Shown: positions 9,527 to 17,725 of the stretch, one piece after another
Position numbering within the stretch: the stretch's first letter is position 1
Layout of the letters: each line of letters opens with the position of its first letter
Assembly (NCBI GenBank): GCA_958296125.1
Contig: OY282444.1
Coordinates: 3,257,623-3,321,622, forward strand
DNA: 64,000 nt
Origin: an uncultured Poribacteria bacterium
GTDB lineage: Bacteria > Poribacteria > WGA-4E > PCPOR2b
Direction: 5' to 3'
Translations under genes and position numbers: made by a program
The notes under the pieces: model-generated
Databases searched by the model: none
What the model saw: only the letters and a program-made list of their open reading frames with translations
What the model was told of the DNA's origin: nothing

Positions 9527-10177
9527 ATGAAAACCACTCATACCCCAGTTACAGGTGTTATACTTGCCGGTGGGCGGAGTCGCCGAATGGGACAAAACAA
9601 GGCGTTGATGCCTTTAGGAGATGAGCCGCTCATCGTATCCGTCGTCCGCCAAATGGAATTGGTTACGGATGAACTCCTGCTAATCACAAATGAACCAGAC
9701 CTATACACAAGCCTGAAGTTGCCGATGTATGTGGATATCGTGCCGAATATGGGGCCGTTGGGCGGCATCTACACAGGACTGACCCATGCTGCAAACAGCA
9801 CTGTGCTCTGTGTCGGCTGCGATATGCCGCTGTTGCAACCGAACCTCCTATCTCATCTAATTACCCTCCTCGGCGATTATGATGCGGTAGTCCCTTGCAT
9901 TGAGGCGGCAGATGGAACGAAACTGGAACCGGTCCACGTCTTCCAAACCTTGTCCGCTGTTTATTCCAAGCGGTGCTTACCCGTCATTGAGGAGATGCTG
10001 GCAGCAGGCGAATTGAGCGTTCATGCGATGTATAATTGGATTGATGCTCGTATTGTCCAACCGCATGAATGGCAGGCACTCGATCCACGGGGGCTTTCGT
10101 TTCTCAACATTAATACACCTGAAGACTTTGAAAAGGCTAACAGATATATTGGAGGAAATCATCATGCTAACTGTTGA
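9527..10177 (+). CDS. mobA: Molybdenum cofactor guanylyltransferase
   Basis: The 216-residue protein has the nucleotidyltransferase signature GVILAGGRSRRMGQNKA at residues 9-25. It continues with VGCDMPLLQPNLL (metal-binding Asp), VPCIEAADGTKLEPVHVF and a C-terminal NINTPEDFEKA, the standard MobA series. MobA transfers GMP from GTP to molybdopterin to give the guanine dinucleotide cofactor in the cytoplasm. I use ATG 9527; the frame is open further back into the preceding gene. The stop overlaps the start of moeA by 14 bp, so the two are translationally coupled. Length is typical (about 200 residues). Confidence 0.92.
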   Translation: MKTTHTPVTGVILAGGRSRRMGQNKALMPLGDEPLIVSVVRQMELVTDELLLITNEPDLYTSLKLPMYVDIVPNMGPLGGIYTGLTHAANSTVLCVGCDMPLLQPNLLSHLITLLGDYDAVVPCIEAADGTKLEPVHVFQTLSAVYSKRCLPVIEEMLAAGELSVHAMYNWIDARIVQPHEWQALDPRGLSFLNINTPEDFEKANRYIGGNHHANC

Positions 10178-11366
10178 AGAAGCGCGTCAGCGAATGTTAG
10201 ATACCATCACCGTTTTACCCACAGAACCACGTGGCATTTTAAACAGCCTCGGCGCAATCCTCGCTGAAGATGTCTATGCCAATGAGAATATACCGCCGTT
10301 TCACAACTCGGCGATGGATGGCTTCGCCGTAGTTTCCGAGGATGTGTCGAACGCTTCCAAAGCGCATCCGGTCCAGCTTTCGATTATTGAGACGATTCAA
10401 GCGGGATATGCGCCGACAACTCACATCCAACGTGGAAGTGCCGCGCGCATCATGACAGGTGCGATGATGCCCGAAGGCGCGGATGCCGTTGTCATGAAGG
10501 AAGTGACAGAATTGGCAGGGGAGCAAGTCACAATCTTTGAGGGTGTGGAAAAAGATGAGAACGTCCGGTTCACAGGTGAGAGTGTGAAGCACGGCGATCT
10601 GGTCATGTCAAAAGGGAAACTCATCCGCCCCCAAGAAATCGCGATGTTTGCTTCGCTAAACCGATCTGAAATCGAGGTTTACAAACCCCCGAAAGTCGCG
10701 GTGGTTTCCACAGGCGATGAGCTCACACCCCTCGGAGAGCCACTCGCCGCAGGCAAGATTCGTGACAGTAACCGCTACGGCATCTGCGCCCAGATTGAAG
10801 AGGCTGGATGCGAGCCTATTAACATGGGAATCGCCCGTGACAATGAGGCAGAGACAGAGCGTAAATTCCGGGAAGCGTTGGATGGGGCGGATGCCCTCAT
10901 CACCAGCGGCGGGGTCTCTGTCGGAGAGTTCGATGTTGTCAAAGCAGTGTTATCAAAACTTGGTGAGATCAATTTTTGGCGTGTGGCGATGAAGCCGGGG
11001 AAACCACAGGCTTACGGCATTGCTGATGGCAAACCTATCTTCGGACTACCGGGGAATCCGGTTTCTTCATTGGTTGTGTTTGAGCTCTTTGTCCGTCCTG
11101 CTCTCCTCAAAATGGCGGGCCATTCAGAGCTGCTCCGTCCGACCTTCAGCGCGATTTTGGAAGAAAATATCTCCAACAGAGATGGACGTGTCAGCTTTAT
11201 GCGATCAATTATTACATCACATGATGGGCAATATTACGCAAAGACAACAGGCCCGCAAGGCTCCGGCATCCTCCACTCACTTGTCTTAGCCAACGGTTTT
11301 ATCGTTATTCCAGCGGGTGCGACGATAACCGCTGGCGAAACAGTAGAGGCGCAGTTTATGGAGTGA
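10164..11366 (+). CDS. moeA: Molybdopterin molybdenumtransferase
   Basis: The 400-residue protein starts at ATG 10164 behind GGAGG, inside the 3' end of mobA. It has all MoeA landmarks: MLTVEEARQRML, the AMDGFAV substrate loop, RIMTGAMMPEGADAVVM, the MoaB/MogA-like core VAVVSTGDEL, TSGGVSVGEFD, MKPGKPQAYG and FGLPGNPVSSLVVFEL, then the C-terminal domain IV. MoeA inserts molybdate into adenylylated molybdopterin. With mobA next to it this implies a molybdoenzyme using the guanine dinucleotide form elsewhere in the genome. No other Moco synthesis gene is in the window. The frame extends 47 codons upstream, but only within mobA. Confidence 0.94.
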   Translation: MLTVEEARQRMLDTITVLPTEPRGILNSLGAILAEDVYANENIPPFHNSAMDGFAVVSEDVSNASKAHPVQLSIIETIQAGYAPTTHIQRGSAARIMTGAMMPEGADAVVMKEVTELAGEQVTIFEGVEKDENVRFTGESVKHGDLVMSKGKLIRPQEIAMFASLNRSEIEVYKPPKVAVVSTGDELTPLGEPLAAGKIRDSNRYGICAQIEEAGCEPINMGIARDNEAETERKFREALDGADALITSGGVSVGEFDVVKAVLSKLGEINFWRVAMKPGKPQAYGIADGKPIFGLPGNPVSSLVVFELFVRPALLKMAGHSELLRPTFSAILEENISNRDGRVSFMRSIITSHDGQYYAKTTGPQGSGILHSLVLANGFIVIPAGATITAGETVEAQFME

Positions 11367-11429
11367 GTAGAGGGTAAAGTTGTTACCCCCTACGACAAAG
11401 TCACCCATTTGCCCCGCAAATTGATCGGA

Positions 11430-12575
11430 TTATCTGTCTATTCGGTTTGCTTCAATGTAATCCCAATCGTACTCTATACCCAGTCCATGTTTCTGGGAGA
11501 CGATAACATTGCCTTCAGAGTCTATTGGGTCCGCAATCGCCTTCAAATACGGCGGGGGTTCGTTATAATCGATGCCGGGACGTAGAAGCCCCCGCTCGTA
11601 ATATCGGCAGGTGGCTTCCGGTGCTGCACAGGCAAGATGGACGTGGGCGGCACCTGTGCCATGCAGTTCACACTGTATGCCGTAAGCCTGGCAAAGATTA
11701 ATCAGCTTCCAGCACCCTGTAATCCCACCATAAAAGATGTCGATGCGCATCATGTCGCACGCACCTTGCAGCAGCCATTCCGCCCGGCTAAATACGCCGC
11801 CCGGAACGTGTTCCGGGGAGCAAATGGCGATGTCCAACTCACGGGTGAGTCGCCGATACGCTTCAACGCGAGTCTCAATCATAGGGTGCTCCAACCAATA
11901 GTAGTTGAGTTTCTCCAACTCACGTCCTACCCAAAGTGCTTCATCCAAGGTATAAACACCGAATGGGTCCAGCATTAGCACCATGTCATCCCCTACTGCT
12001 TCGCGCACCGCCTTACACACCTCGACATCTTCTTTCGGGAAGCCCGGTAGTTGCGGTGCCGGTTCTTCGGTGTGAGGATTCCAGCAGATGTAGGCGTGGA
12101 CCTTGTATGCCTTATAGCCTGCTGCTTTACAAGCTAGGGCATGTTCGGCATACACTTCGGGCCCGCCTAGATTGGGGTATGTGCTCGCATAAGCTTTGAC
12201 CTTATCACGTGCCCCACCTAGCAGTTGGTAGACTGGGAGCCCCGCCTTGCGACCCAACAGATCCCACAACGCGCAATCAACCACCCCCATTTCACCTTCC
12301 GATGGCCTATGACTGAAAGTGGACATCTGATCCATCCAGTGCCAAATCTGCTCTCGATGGAAGGGGTTCTCTCCCAGAAGGAGTGGCTTGATAACCCCCT
12401 CCATTGTGCCTTTGTCACCCCCAAGCATATACCCATCAATACCTTCATCAGTGGAAATCTTGGTGATTGAGCCCACACTGTCTACTTCGTCTCCCCAAAT
12501 GCCATATCCCCATTTGGTGGGATGGCCCTGGGTCGTTGTCCGAAACTGGATAACCTCTACGTCAGTAATTTTCAT
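11430..12575 (-). CDS. Mandelate racemase/enolase superfamily protein (second copy)
   Basis: This 381-residue enzyme has the same fold as the protein at 30-1187 but is clearly divergent. Likely residues are Lys158 and His160 in AYKVHAYICW, Asp203 in VLMLDPFGVYT, Glu229 in YWLEHPM, Glu255 in ICSPEHVPGG and His305 in CELHGTGAAH. An EH pair on two metal-ligand strands and the HGTGAAHVH motif set it apart from the galactonate-type first copy. A sugar-acid or lactone substrate is plausible but not readable. The ATG follows AAGGAGGAG seven bases upstream. It converges on moeA with 63 bp between them and no clear terminator. Confidence 0.86.
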   Translation of the reverse strand: MKITDVEVIQFRTTTQGHPTKWGYGIWGDEVDSVGSITKISTDEGIDGYMLGGDKGTMEGVIKPLLLGENPFHREQIWHWMDQMSTFSHRPSEGEMGVVDCALWDLLGRKAGLPVYQLLGGARDKVKAYASTYPNLGGPEVYAEHALACKAAGYKAYKVHAYICWNPHTEEPAPQLPGFPKEDVEVCKAVREAVGDDMVLMLDPFGVYTLDEALWVGRELEKLNYYWLEHPMIETRVEAYRRLTRELDIAICSPEHVPGGVFSRAEWLLQGACDMMRIDIFYGGITGCWKLINLCQAYGIQCELHGTGAAHVHLACAAPEATCRYYERGLLRPGIDYNEPPPYLKAIADPIDSEGNVIVSQKHGLGIEYDWDYIEANRIDR

Positions 12576-13141
12576 GCTTCTCCTCCTTAACAGCGAATCG
12601 GAAGTTGAACACTGTCGAGTTTTTTCGCACTTTATCCATTATGGGGCCTTATGCTAGTTACCTTCCGTTTTTTTAATCGGCAATAAAAATAAGGAAGTTA
12701 AAAGGCCCTCCAGTCTGTTACTATAGATGCACTTGATAATCGATCTAAAACTAGAGGCTAACAATATGATAACCGATTTCAATGACCTCTGTCTATGGGC
12801 TTATGTCATTGTTAATGCCATTCGGATAAAACTCGCATCATGACTCCGGCCCCTCTCCCCCTTGTAGCGATAGGGAGTGAATCGCTATGATGCGGAGACT
12901 TTTCCTCGCTGCGACAGGGCTTTGAGCCGCTGCTCGGTTGATAAAACCACTTGATGTTTTTGAGCAGGCATTGTATACTCCATTCGTTAAGGGTGAGTTC
13001 AATCAAGATAGGTCTGAATCGCAGGATATCATACCGACATACAAATTGCAATACTTGTCTGACAGAGTGCTAGGTTGCGCCAAGAAACTTATTTCAATCA
13101 TATTGATACATGTAAAATTGGCAGTAGAGAAGGAGATTCAA
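12576..13141. other. 566 bp gene-free region containing a nested palindrome
   Basis: No supportable gene lies here. The coding frame of the downstream hydrolase stays open into this stretch (to 12938), but its codons look random and lack a ribosome site. A nested inverted repeat is present: CGCATCAT (about 12834-12841) pairs with ATGATGCG (about 12890-12897), and between them AGCGAT pairs with ATCGCT around AGGGAGTGA. Divergent genes flank it, so promoters for both are expected; no strong match was seen. Confidence 0.55.
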
Positions 13142-14167
13142 ATGGCAAAGACACCCCCCCGTTTTTTGACTGCGGAGCTTGGTGTCGAATATCTGTTGGA
13201 GCAAACCCCACCCCTGCATTTCGCTGGAACATCAAAAGCAGAGTGGCGGGAGTGGCGCAAAGCCTTTCGACGTGAGCTAGTCAGAGACTTAGGTCCAAAA
13301 CCAGAAGCTATCCCGCTGGAAGTTGAGGTATTGGAACGGACGGAGATGGATGGATATACGCGTGAGAAGATTATTTTTAATCCCGATCCCTTCTCTTCTA
13401 TTCCGGCGTACGTTCTGAGCCCCGAAGGGGCTGGTCCGGACAATCCACGCCCGGCGGTACTCTGTGCACATGGCCACGGAATTGGAAAGGATCCGCTCGC
13501 CGGGTTAGGTGAAGATTACCAGAAACAGTTTGCTGTCGAGTTGACACGGCAAGGCTTCGTTACGATTGCCCCTGACTGGCGCACTTTCGGTGAACGCAAA
13601 GATCGGGATGAATGGGTACGCCGCCCCGGACGTGATGGGTGTAATGTCGCCTACATGGCATACGGCTACTTCGGATATCAACTGCTCCAACTCGATATCT
13701 GCGATGCTCAACGGTGCCTGGACTACCTACAATCTCGGTCCGATGTGAATGGGAGCCGGCTTGGCTGCATGGGGTGTTCATTTGGTGGGACGATGACAAC
13801 TTACGTTTCTGCTTTGGATCAGCGGATTAAGGCGGCCGTTATCGTTTGCTACCTCAGTACCCTGACCGATGCGCTCAACAATCGGGGACGTGGGAATACC
13901 TGCGGCTCTCAGTTCATGTTTGGGTTGCGTGGACATGGCGACATCTCAGATGTCGCGGGATTAATCGCACCCCGTCCCTGCATGGCGCAAGTGGCATCCG
14001 ATGATACCTGCTTCATCGCGGCAGATGCCAAAGGTGCGTTCGATCATCTTGAGCAGATCTATGCTGCAGCGGACCGTCCAGATAACCTTGAGTTAGATTA
14101 CTTTGAAGGGGGACATGAGGTTGACGTTGAGCCGGGGCTTGCATTTCTCAAGAAGCACCTGATGTAA
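13142..14167 (+). CDS. Alpha/beta hydrolase (dienelactone-hydrolase/acetylxylan-esterase-like)
   Basis: The 341-residue protein has the alpha/beta hydrolase layout. PAVLCAHGHGIGKD (about 99-112) forms the oxyanion strand, GCSFGGTMT the nucleophile elbow (Ser near 212), an acidic residue falls near ASDDTCF (about 286), and GGHEVD supplies the His (about 324). The N-terminal 90 residues are an accessory region rich in Arg, Glu and Trp, as in the Abhydrolase_7 type common in Planctomycetes and Poribacteria. No signal peptide is seen, so it is cytoplasmic. The start at ATG 13142 follows AAGGAG by seven bases. Substrate unknown; an ester of a sugar or plant/algal polymer is a fair guess. Confidence 0.8.
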   Translation: MAKTPPRFLTAELGVEYLLEQTPPLHFAGTSKAEWREWRKAFRRELVRDLGPKPEAIPLEVEVLERTEMDGYTREKIIFNPDPFSSIPAYVLSPEGAGPDNPRPAVLCAHGHGIGKDPLAGLGEDYQKQFAVELTRQGFVTIAPDWRTFGERKDRDEWVRRPGRDGCNVAYMAYGYFGYQLLQLDICDAQRCLDYLQSRSDVNGSRLGCMGCSFGGTMTTYVSALDQRIKAAVIVCYLSTLTDALNNRGRGNTCGSQFMFGLRGHGDISDVAGLIAPRPCMAQVASDDTCFIAADAKGAFDHLEQIYAAADRPDNLELDYFEGGHEVDVEPGLAFLKKHLM

Positions 14168-14225
14168 AGCCTTGAGACAAATCTTACAGCGGTTTTCCAC
14201 ATCCACGCAACCCGATGCAATGGGC

Positions 14226-14272
14226 GGTTGAGAGTATCGGACGGGGTTGCCCGATGTTGCATCCTCTCAACC
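14226..14272 (+). other. Stem-loop between hydrolase and phosphoglycerate mutase genes
   Basis: GGTTGAGAG (14226-14234) and CTCTCAACC (14264-14272) form a perfect 9 bp stem. The loop holds ATCGG/CCGAT (14236-14240, 14251-14255). ATGCAA just outside (14215-14220) could pair with TTGCAT inside the loop (14257-14262), giving an alternative or pseudoknotted fold. It lies 60 bp ahead of the mutase start. It could be a leader RNA or just a 3' processing hairpin. Confidence 0.4.
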
Positions 14273-14331
14273 CGTGGATAGTAGAAGTCTACCATGTTTG
14301 CCCGTTTTTTCACCGAAAAAGAAAGGTTATC

Positions 14332-15951
14332 GTGACGAAACTGCAACTTCGCCCGGTGGTAGTTATTATTCGAGATGGTTGGGGAGACAACCCATACCCA
14401 GAATGGAACAAAGCTAACGCGATTTATCTCGCCAAAACACCGGTCGATGATTGGCTCATGCGGGAATATCCGCATGTGTGTATTCATACGTCCGGTGAAG
14501 ATGTCGGTCTGCCGCCGGGCACGATGGGGAATAGCGAGGTAGGACACCAAAACATCGGTGCCGGTCGGATTGTCGATCAGGAACTTTTACGGATCAGCAA
14601 AATGGTTCGCTCGCGTGAGTTTTCACGAAACAAATCGTTGGTCGCTGCCATGCACCATGCCAAAACGTGGGGAAGTAACCTGCATCTCATAGGACTGGCA
14701 AGCGATGCTAGTGTCCATAGTTCACTAAATCACCTTTATGCTTTGCTCGCACTGGCAAAGGAAATAGGCATCTCTGCTGACCGCGTTCTGGTTCACAACT
14801 TTAGCGATGGGCGCGACAGTCCACCCACAAGCGGCATCAACTGCTGTAAGCAAATCGAAGCCAAAATGAAGGAGATTGGGATCGGGCGGATTGCTTCGGT
14901 AGTAGGTCGATACTATGCTATGGACCGTGACGATCGTTGGGATCGCGTGGAGAAGGCTTACCGGCTGTTGACCGAGGGGGAAGGGCATCGCGTACCGTCC
15001 GCGGTTGAAGGCTGCCAACACTACTATGACATCCCCATTAAAGACAGCCAAGCCGGGGACGAATTTATTGAGCCGACAGTTGTTACTGACGATAAAGGGA
15101 ATCCGTTGCCGAGAATCTCCGATGGCGATGCGGTGATCTGCTACAACTTTCGTGGGGACAGGCCGCGCCAACTCTGCAAGGCTTTCTGTCTCACAGAATT
15201 TCCATTTGAGGAAACTGGCAAAGACGGCCTCCTCCAGCGAATGGGGTTTGAACGCGGAAAGAAACTGGAGATCAAGTTCGTCACGATGACCGAATACGAA
15301 CGGGGCCTTCCCGTTGAGGTGGCAATTCCCAAACCGCCTAAGATGCACAACATTCTGGGGGCTTATGCGAGTGATGTCGGGTTGACGCAATTTCGTTGCG
15401 CTGAGACGGAGAAATTCCCGCACGTCACTTTTTTCTTTAACGATTATCGCGAGGAGCCATTTGACCGGGAAGACCGGCAAATTATTCCGTCGCCGCGCGA
15501 CGTGTCAACGTATGATCAGAAGCCCGAAATGTCCGCGCCAGAAGTTACCGAAGAAATGCTACGCAGGATAGCGTCGGACAAATATGACCTATTCATCCTG
15601 AACTACGCAAATAGTGACATGGTCGGTCATACAGGGTCGCTGCCAGCCTCAATTAAGGCGGTAGAAACAGTGGACGCATGTGTCGGGAAAGTGGTTGACG
15701 CGGTAATGGCCAAGGACGGTGCCTTAATAGTGACCGCCGATCACGGCAATTGTGAGCAGCTAATCGGGCCCGAAACTGGCGGGCCACACACCGCGCATAC
15801 AACATACCCAGTCAATCTCATCATTGTCGATAATCGGTTCAAGGATTGCCAATTGACGACAGAGGGCAGACTAGCGGATATCGCTCCGACCGCACTAAAA
15901 TTGCTGGGTTTAGATCAACCACCTGAAATGACTGGACAATCACTGATTTGA
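14332..15951 (+). CDS. gpmI: 2,3-bisphosphoglycerate-independent phosphoglycerate mutase
   Basis: The protein is 539 residues from GTG 14332, slightly longer than the usual 510. It carries the iPGM signatures: IIRDGWGDNP near the N terminus (metal Asp), PPGTMGNSEVGHQNIGAGR with the phospho-acceptor Ser (about 66), HNFSDGRDSPP, VGRYYAMDRDDRWDRVEKAY, and the alkaline-phosphatase-fold C-terminal motifs NYANSDMVGHTG and VTADHGNCE. It interconverts 3- and 2-phosphoglycerate in glycolysis and gluconeogenesis using two Mn ions. The frame stays open 39 codons upstream, but that part overlaps the stem-loop at 14226-14272 and has no family similarity; GAAAGG precedes the GTG. Confidence 0.93.
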   Translation: MTKLQLRPVVVIIRDGWGDNPYPEWNKANAIYLAKTPVDDWLMREYPHVCIHTSGEDVGLPPGTMGNSEVGHQNIGAGRIVDQELLRISKMVRSREFSRNKSLVAAMHHAKTWGSNLHLIGLASDASVHSSLNHLYALLALAKEIGISADRVLVHNFSDGRDSPPTSGINCCKQIEAKMKEIGIGRIASVVGRYYAMDRDDRWDRVEKAYRLLTEGEGHRVPSAVEGCQHYYDIPIKDSQAGDEFIEPTVVTDDKGNPLPRISDGDAVICYNFRGDRPRQLCKAFCLTEFPFEETGKDGLLQRMGFERGKKLEIKFVTMTEYERGLPVEVAIPKPPKMHNILGAYASDVGLTQFRCAETEKFPHVTFFFNDYREEPFDREDRQIIPSPRDVSTYDQKPEMSAPEVTEEMLRRIASDKYDLFILNYANSDMVGHTGSLPASIKAVETVDACVGKVVDAVMAKDGALIVTADHGNCEQLIGPETGGPHTAHTTYPVNLIIVDNRFKDCQLTTEGRLADIAPTALKLLGLDQPPEMTGQSLI

Positions 15952-15996
15952 GAGTTCAGGTTAAAACTTCCCCTCATCTTTTCCGTTTCACATCTC

Positions 15997-17070
15997 ATGA
16001 TGATGACACACATTCCGCTAATAACGACAACTGGACGGACGGACCCGAATCCAGGTGATACCTTCATTGGGATGGGGTTGCAACATCTGTTTGAACAAGC
16101 GTTGGGGCCTCAGGTGTGGGTACTCATTGACCGCTTTAGTCCGAAGGGTTTCCGTGATTATGAGGCGGTTGTTCGGGATTCCCCGTTTCTCGTCTACGGT
16201 GGGATGCCGCAATATAATAATTACGACGACTGGAAGCACTGGTACGATGACGCGATGTGGCGTGATTTTATCATTCGCTGGAGACTGAAAATCTTCACAA
16301 TGGCGGGTGGGGCAGGTTTTTCTCATCCGGACATTAGCATTGATGCGTATGTTCTACACTGCACGAGGAGTAAAAAAACAGAGCGGATTATCCGCCAACG
16401 GGTTGAACCCAGTCTCTGCATCACCGTCCGCGATGCGTATGCACATGCGCTGCTGAATGCGCTCGACATACCGAACAGCTACCTGCCATGCGCTGCGGTC
16501 TGGGCGAGCAAAATGTGGAATATTGAACCGACACAGCAGAGACCTTATCTCATACTTGTTCCGCCGTCACCCCGCCACACGCCGAAGCGGGTTGGGCGTA
16601 GACGCATCCCCCGCCGTAGAAGGTTCCAACAGTTCGCGGATAGTTGGAAAAATTTCTACGCAACGCTCAAGCAAAATGGTCACAATGTTCGGATACTCTG
16701 TCATGCTTATAGGGAGTATACCGTCCTCCGCGATGCAATTCCTCCCGAAGCCCTCTGGTTTCACGGAGATCCCTACACACTGCTACGACAATACGCCTCT
16801 GCCCATACGGTTGTTTCCGCGCGGCTTCACGGCAGCCTTCCCGCTTATGGAATCTGCGGGACGCGGGTATTAAACATCTCGGTGGATGTGCGCGGTGCTG
16901 CTGTCGAGGTTTTTCCAAAGATACGCAATCTCCGGATCAGCGATGCGACACCTGATACGCTTCTATCCACGATAGACCAACTCGAGCCTTCAACGTCGGA
17001 AGATTTCCGGGCTCCAGAGGAGGCATATCAGGAGCTAATTCAATCATCACTACTCAGTAAGAGAAAATAA
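15997..17070 (+). CDS. Polysaccharide pyruvyl transferase-like protein
   Basis: The 357-residue protein begins with ITTTGRTDPNPGDTFIGMG, the family's N-terminal nucleotide-like loop (normally a GD...N.G pattern). Its C-terminal half has HTVVSARLHGSLPAYGICG, matching the RxHG/C-terminal signature of the PS_pyruv_trans family. These GT-B-like enzymes add pyruvyl ketals or have related roles in surface polysaccharide assembly. Here it stands alone, 45 bp after gpmI and convergent with the next gene, so its glycan is unknown. There is no signal peptide and the start has no obvious ribosome site; three consecutive ATG codons open the frame. Confidence 0.72.
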   Translation: MMMTHIPLITTTGRTDPNPGDTFIGMGLQHLFEQALGPQVWVLIDRFSPKGFRDYEAVVRDSPFLVYGGMPQYNNYDDWKHWYDDAMWRDFIIRWRLKIFTMAGGAGFSHPDISIDAYVLHCTRSKKTERIIRQRVEPSLCITVRDAYAHALLNALDIPNSYLPCAAVWASKMWNIEPTQQRPYLILVPPSPRHTPKRVGRRRIPRRRRFQQFADSWKNFYATLKQNGHNVRILCHAYREYTVLRDAIPPEALWFHGDPYTLLRQYASAHTVVSARLHGSLPAYGICGTRVLNISVDVRGAAVEVFPKIRNLRISDATPDTLLSTIDQLEPSTSEDFRAPEEAYQELIQSSLLSKRK

Positions 17071-17097
17071 AAAAGGAGCAAGTTCTAAACCTGCCCC
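17069..17097 (-). terminator. Intrinsic terminator of the DUF5069-like gene
   Basis: Read on the minus strand, GGGGCAGGTT, loop TAG and AACTTGCTCC make a 10 bp stem (two G-U pairs), followed at once by TTTTTT. It lies 60 bp beyond the stop of the minus-strand gene at 17158. It touches the end of the convergent plus-strand gene. Confidence 0.72.
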
Positions 17098-17157
17098 TCC
17101 CTGATCATACGGTTTAATTTTCGCTTATTTTCTCTAAAGATACGAATCAGAGGACGC

Positions 17158-17598
17158 TTATCCTGTCAGGGCAGCATGCCAGTCTGTCCAATCCTCAAGG
17201 TTATTGAGATTCACGGCATCTAAAATTGAGCCGTCATCGGCAACCCCGGCTGCACCTAAAATAGATCCACGGGTATCGTCATCGTGATTGTAGCCTGTGA
17301 TAGCTGCGTTCAGTTCAGTTACTGCCGCGCTATCCAGACTTCCACCTTTTTTATCCAAAATCCATTTTTCAAACTCGGTATAGCTTGGGCGGTTCTCGCT
17401 GATATATGCCAAGGTTTCTTCCTTATCAAGGCCGAGTCCATCAAGAACCATCTGATCGAAGCCTGCGCCGCATGCCGGATAGTCCGAATGCAGTTGACCC
17501 GCGGCATCCAACGTGACTTTGCTCCAAAATCTTGGTAAATGGAGGACACCAAGGGGGCCTGCGACACCTGAGCTGATTGTCGGAACAACTCCTGCCAT
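17158..17598 (-). CDS. DUF5069-like small protein
   Basis: This 146-residue acidic protein contains LPRFWSKVTLDAAGQL followed by PACGAGFDQMVLDGLGLDKE and SENRPSYTEFEKWI. The order 'Pro-Arg...Lys...Ala, then G-x-x-x-D, then hGh(D/x)xEE' matches what I know of the DUF5069 family (about 140 residues, unknown function, common in Planctomycetes and relatives). The assignment is by eye. It has no signal peptide or membrane segment. The start follows AAGGAG by nine bases, and the gene is monocistronic with its own terminator at 17069-17097. Confidence 0.7.
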   Translation of the reverse strand: MAGVVPTISSGVAGPLGVLHLPRFWSKVTLDAAGQLHSDYPACGAGFDQMVLDGLGLDKEETLAYISENRPSYTEFEKWILDKKGGSLDSAAVTELNAAITGYNHDDDTRGSILGAAGVADDGSILDAVNLNNLEDWTDWHAALTG

Positions 17599-17725
17599 TT
17601 TATTTTCTCCTTGTCGTCATAATATCGATGAAGCTACAAGTCCAGACCCTCTGGATTTGCAGATAATTTATTATAGCATACCTTAAAAAAACTGCAAAGC
17701 ATAAAATGATGACCGCTGGCTGGCC

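Noticed and set aside
12938-13141. N-terminal extension of the alpha/beta hydrolase frame
   Set aside because: A strong ribosome site precedes ATG 13142, and the extension has no similarity to the family.
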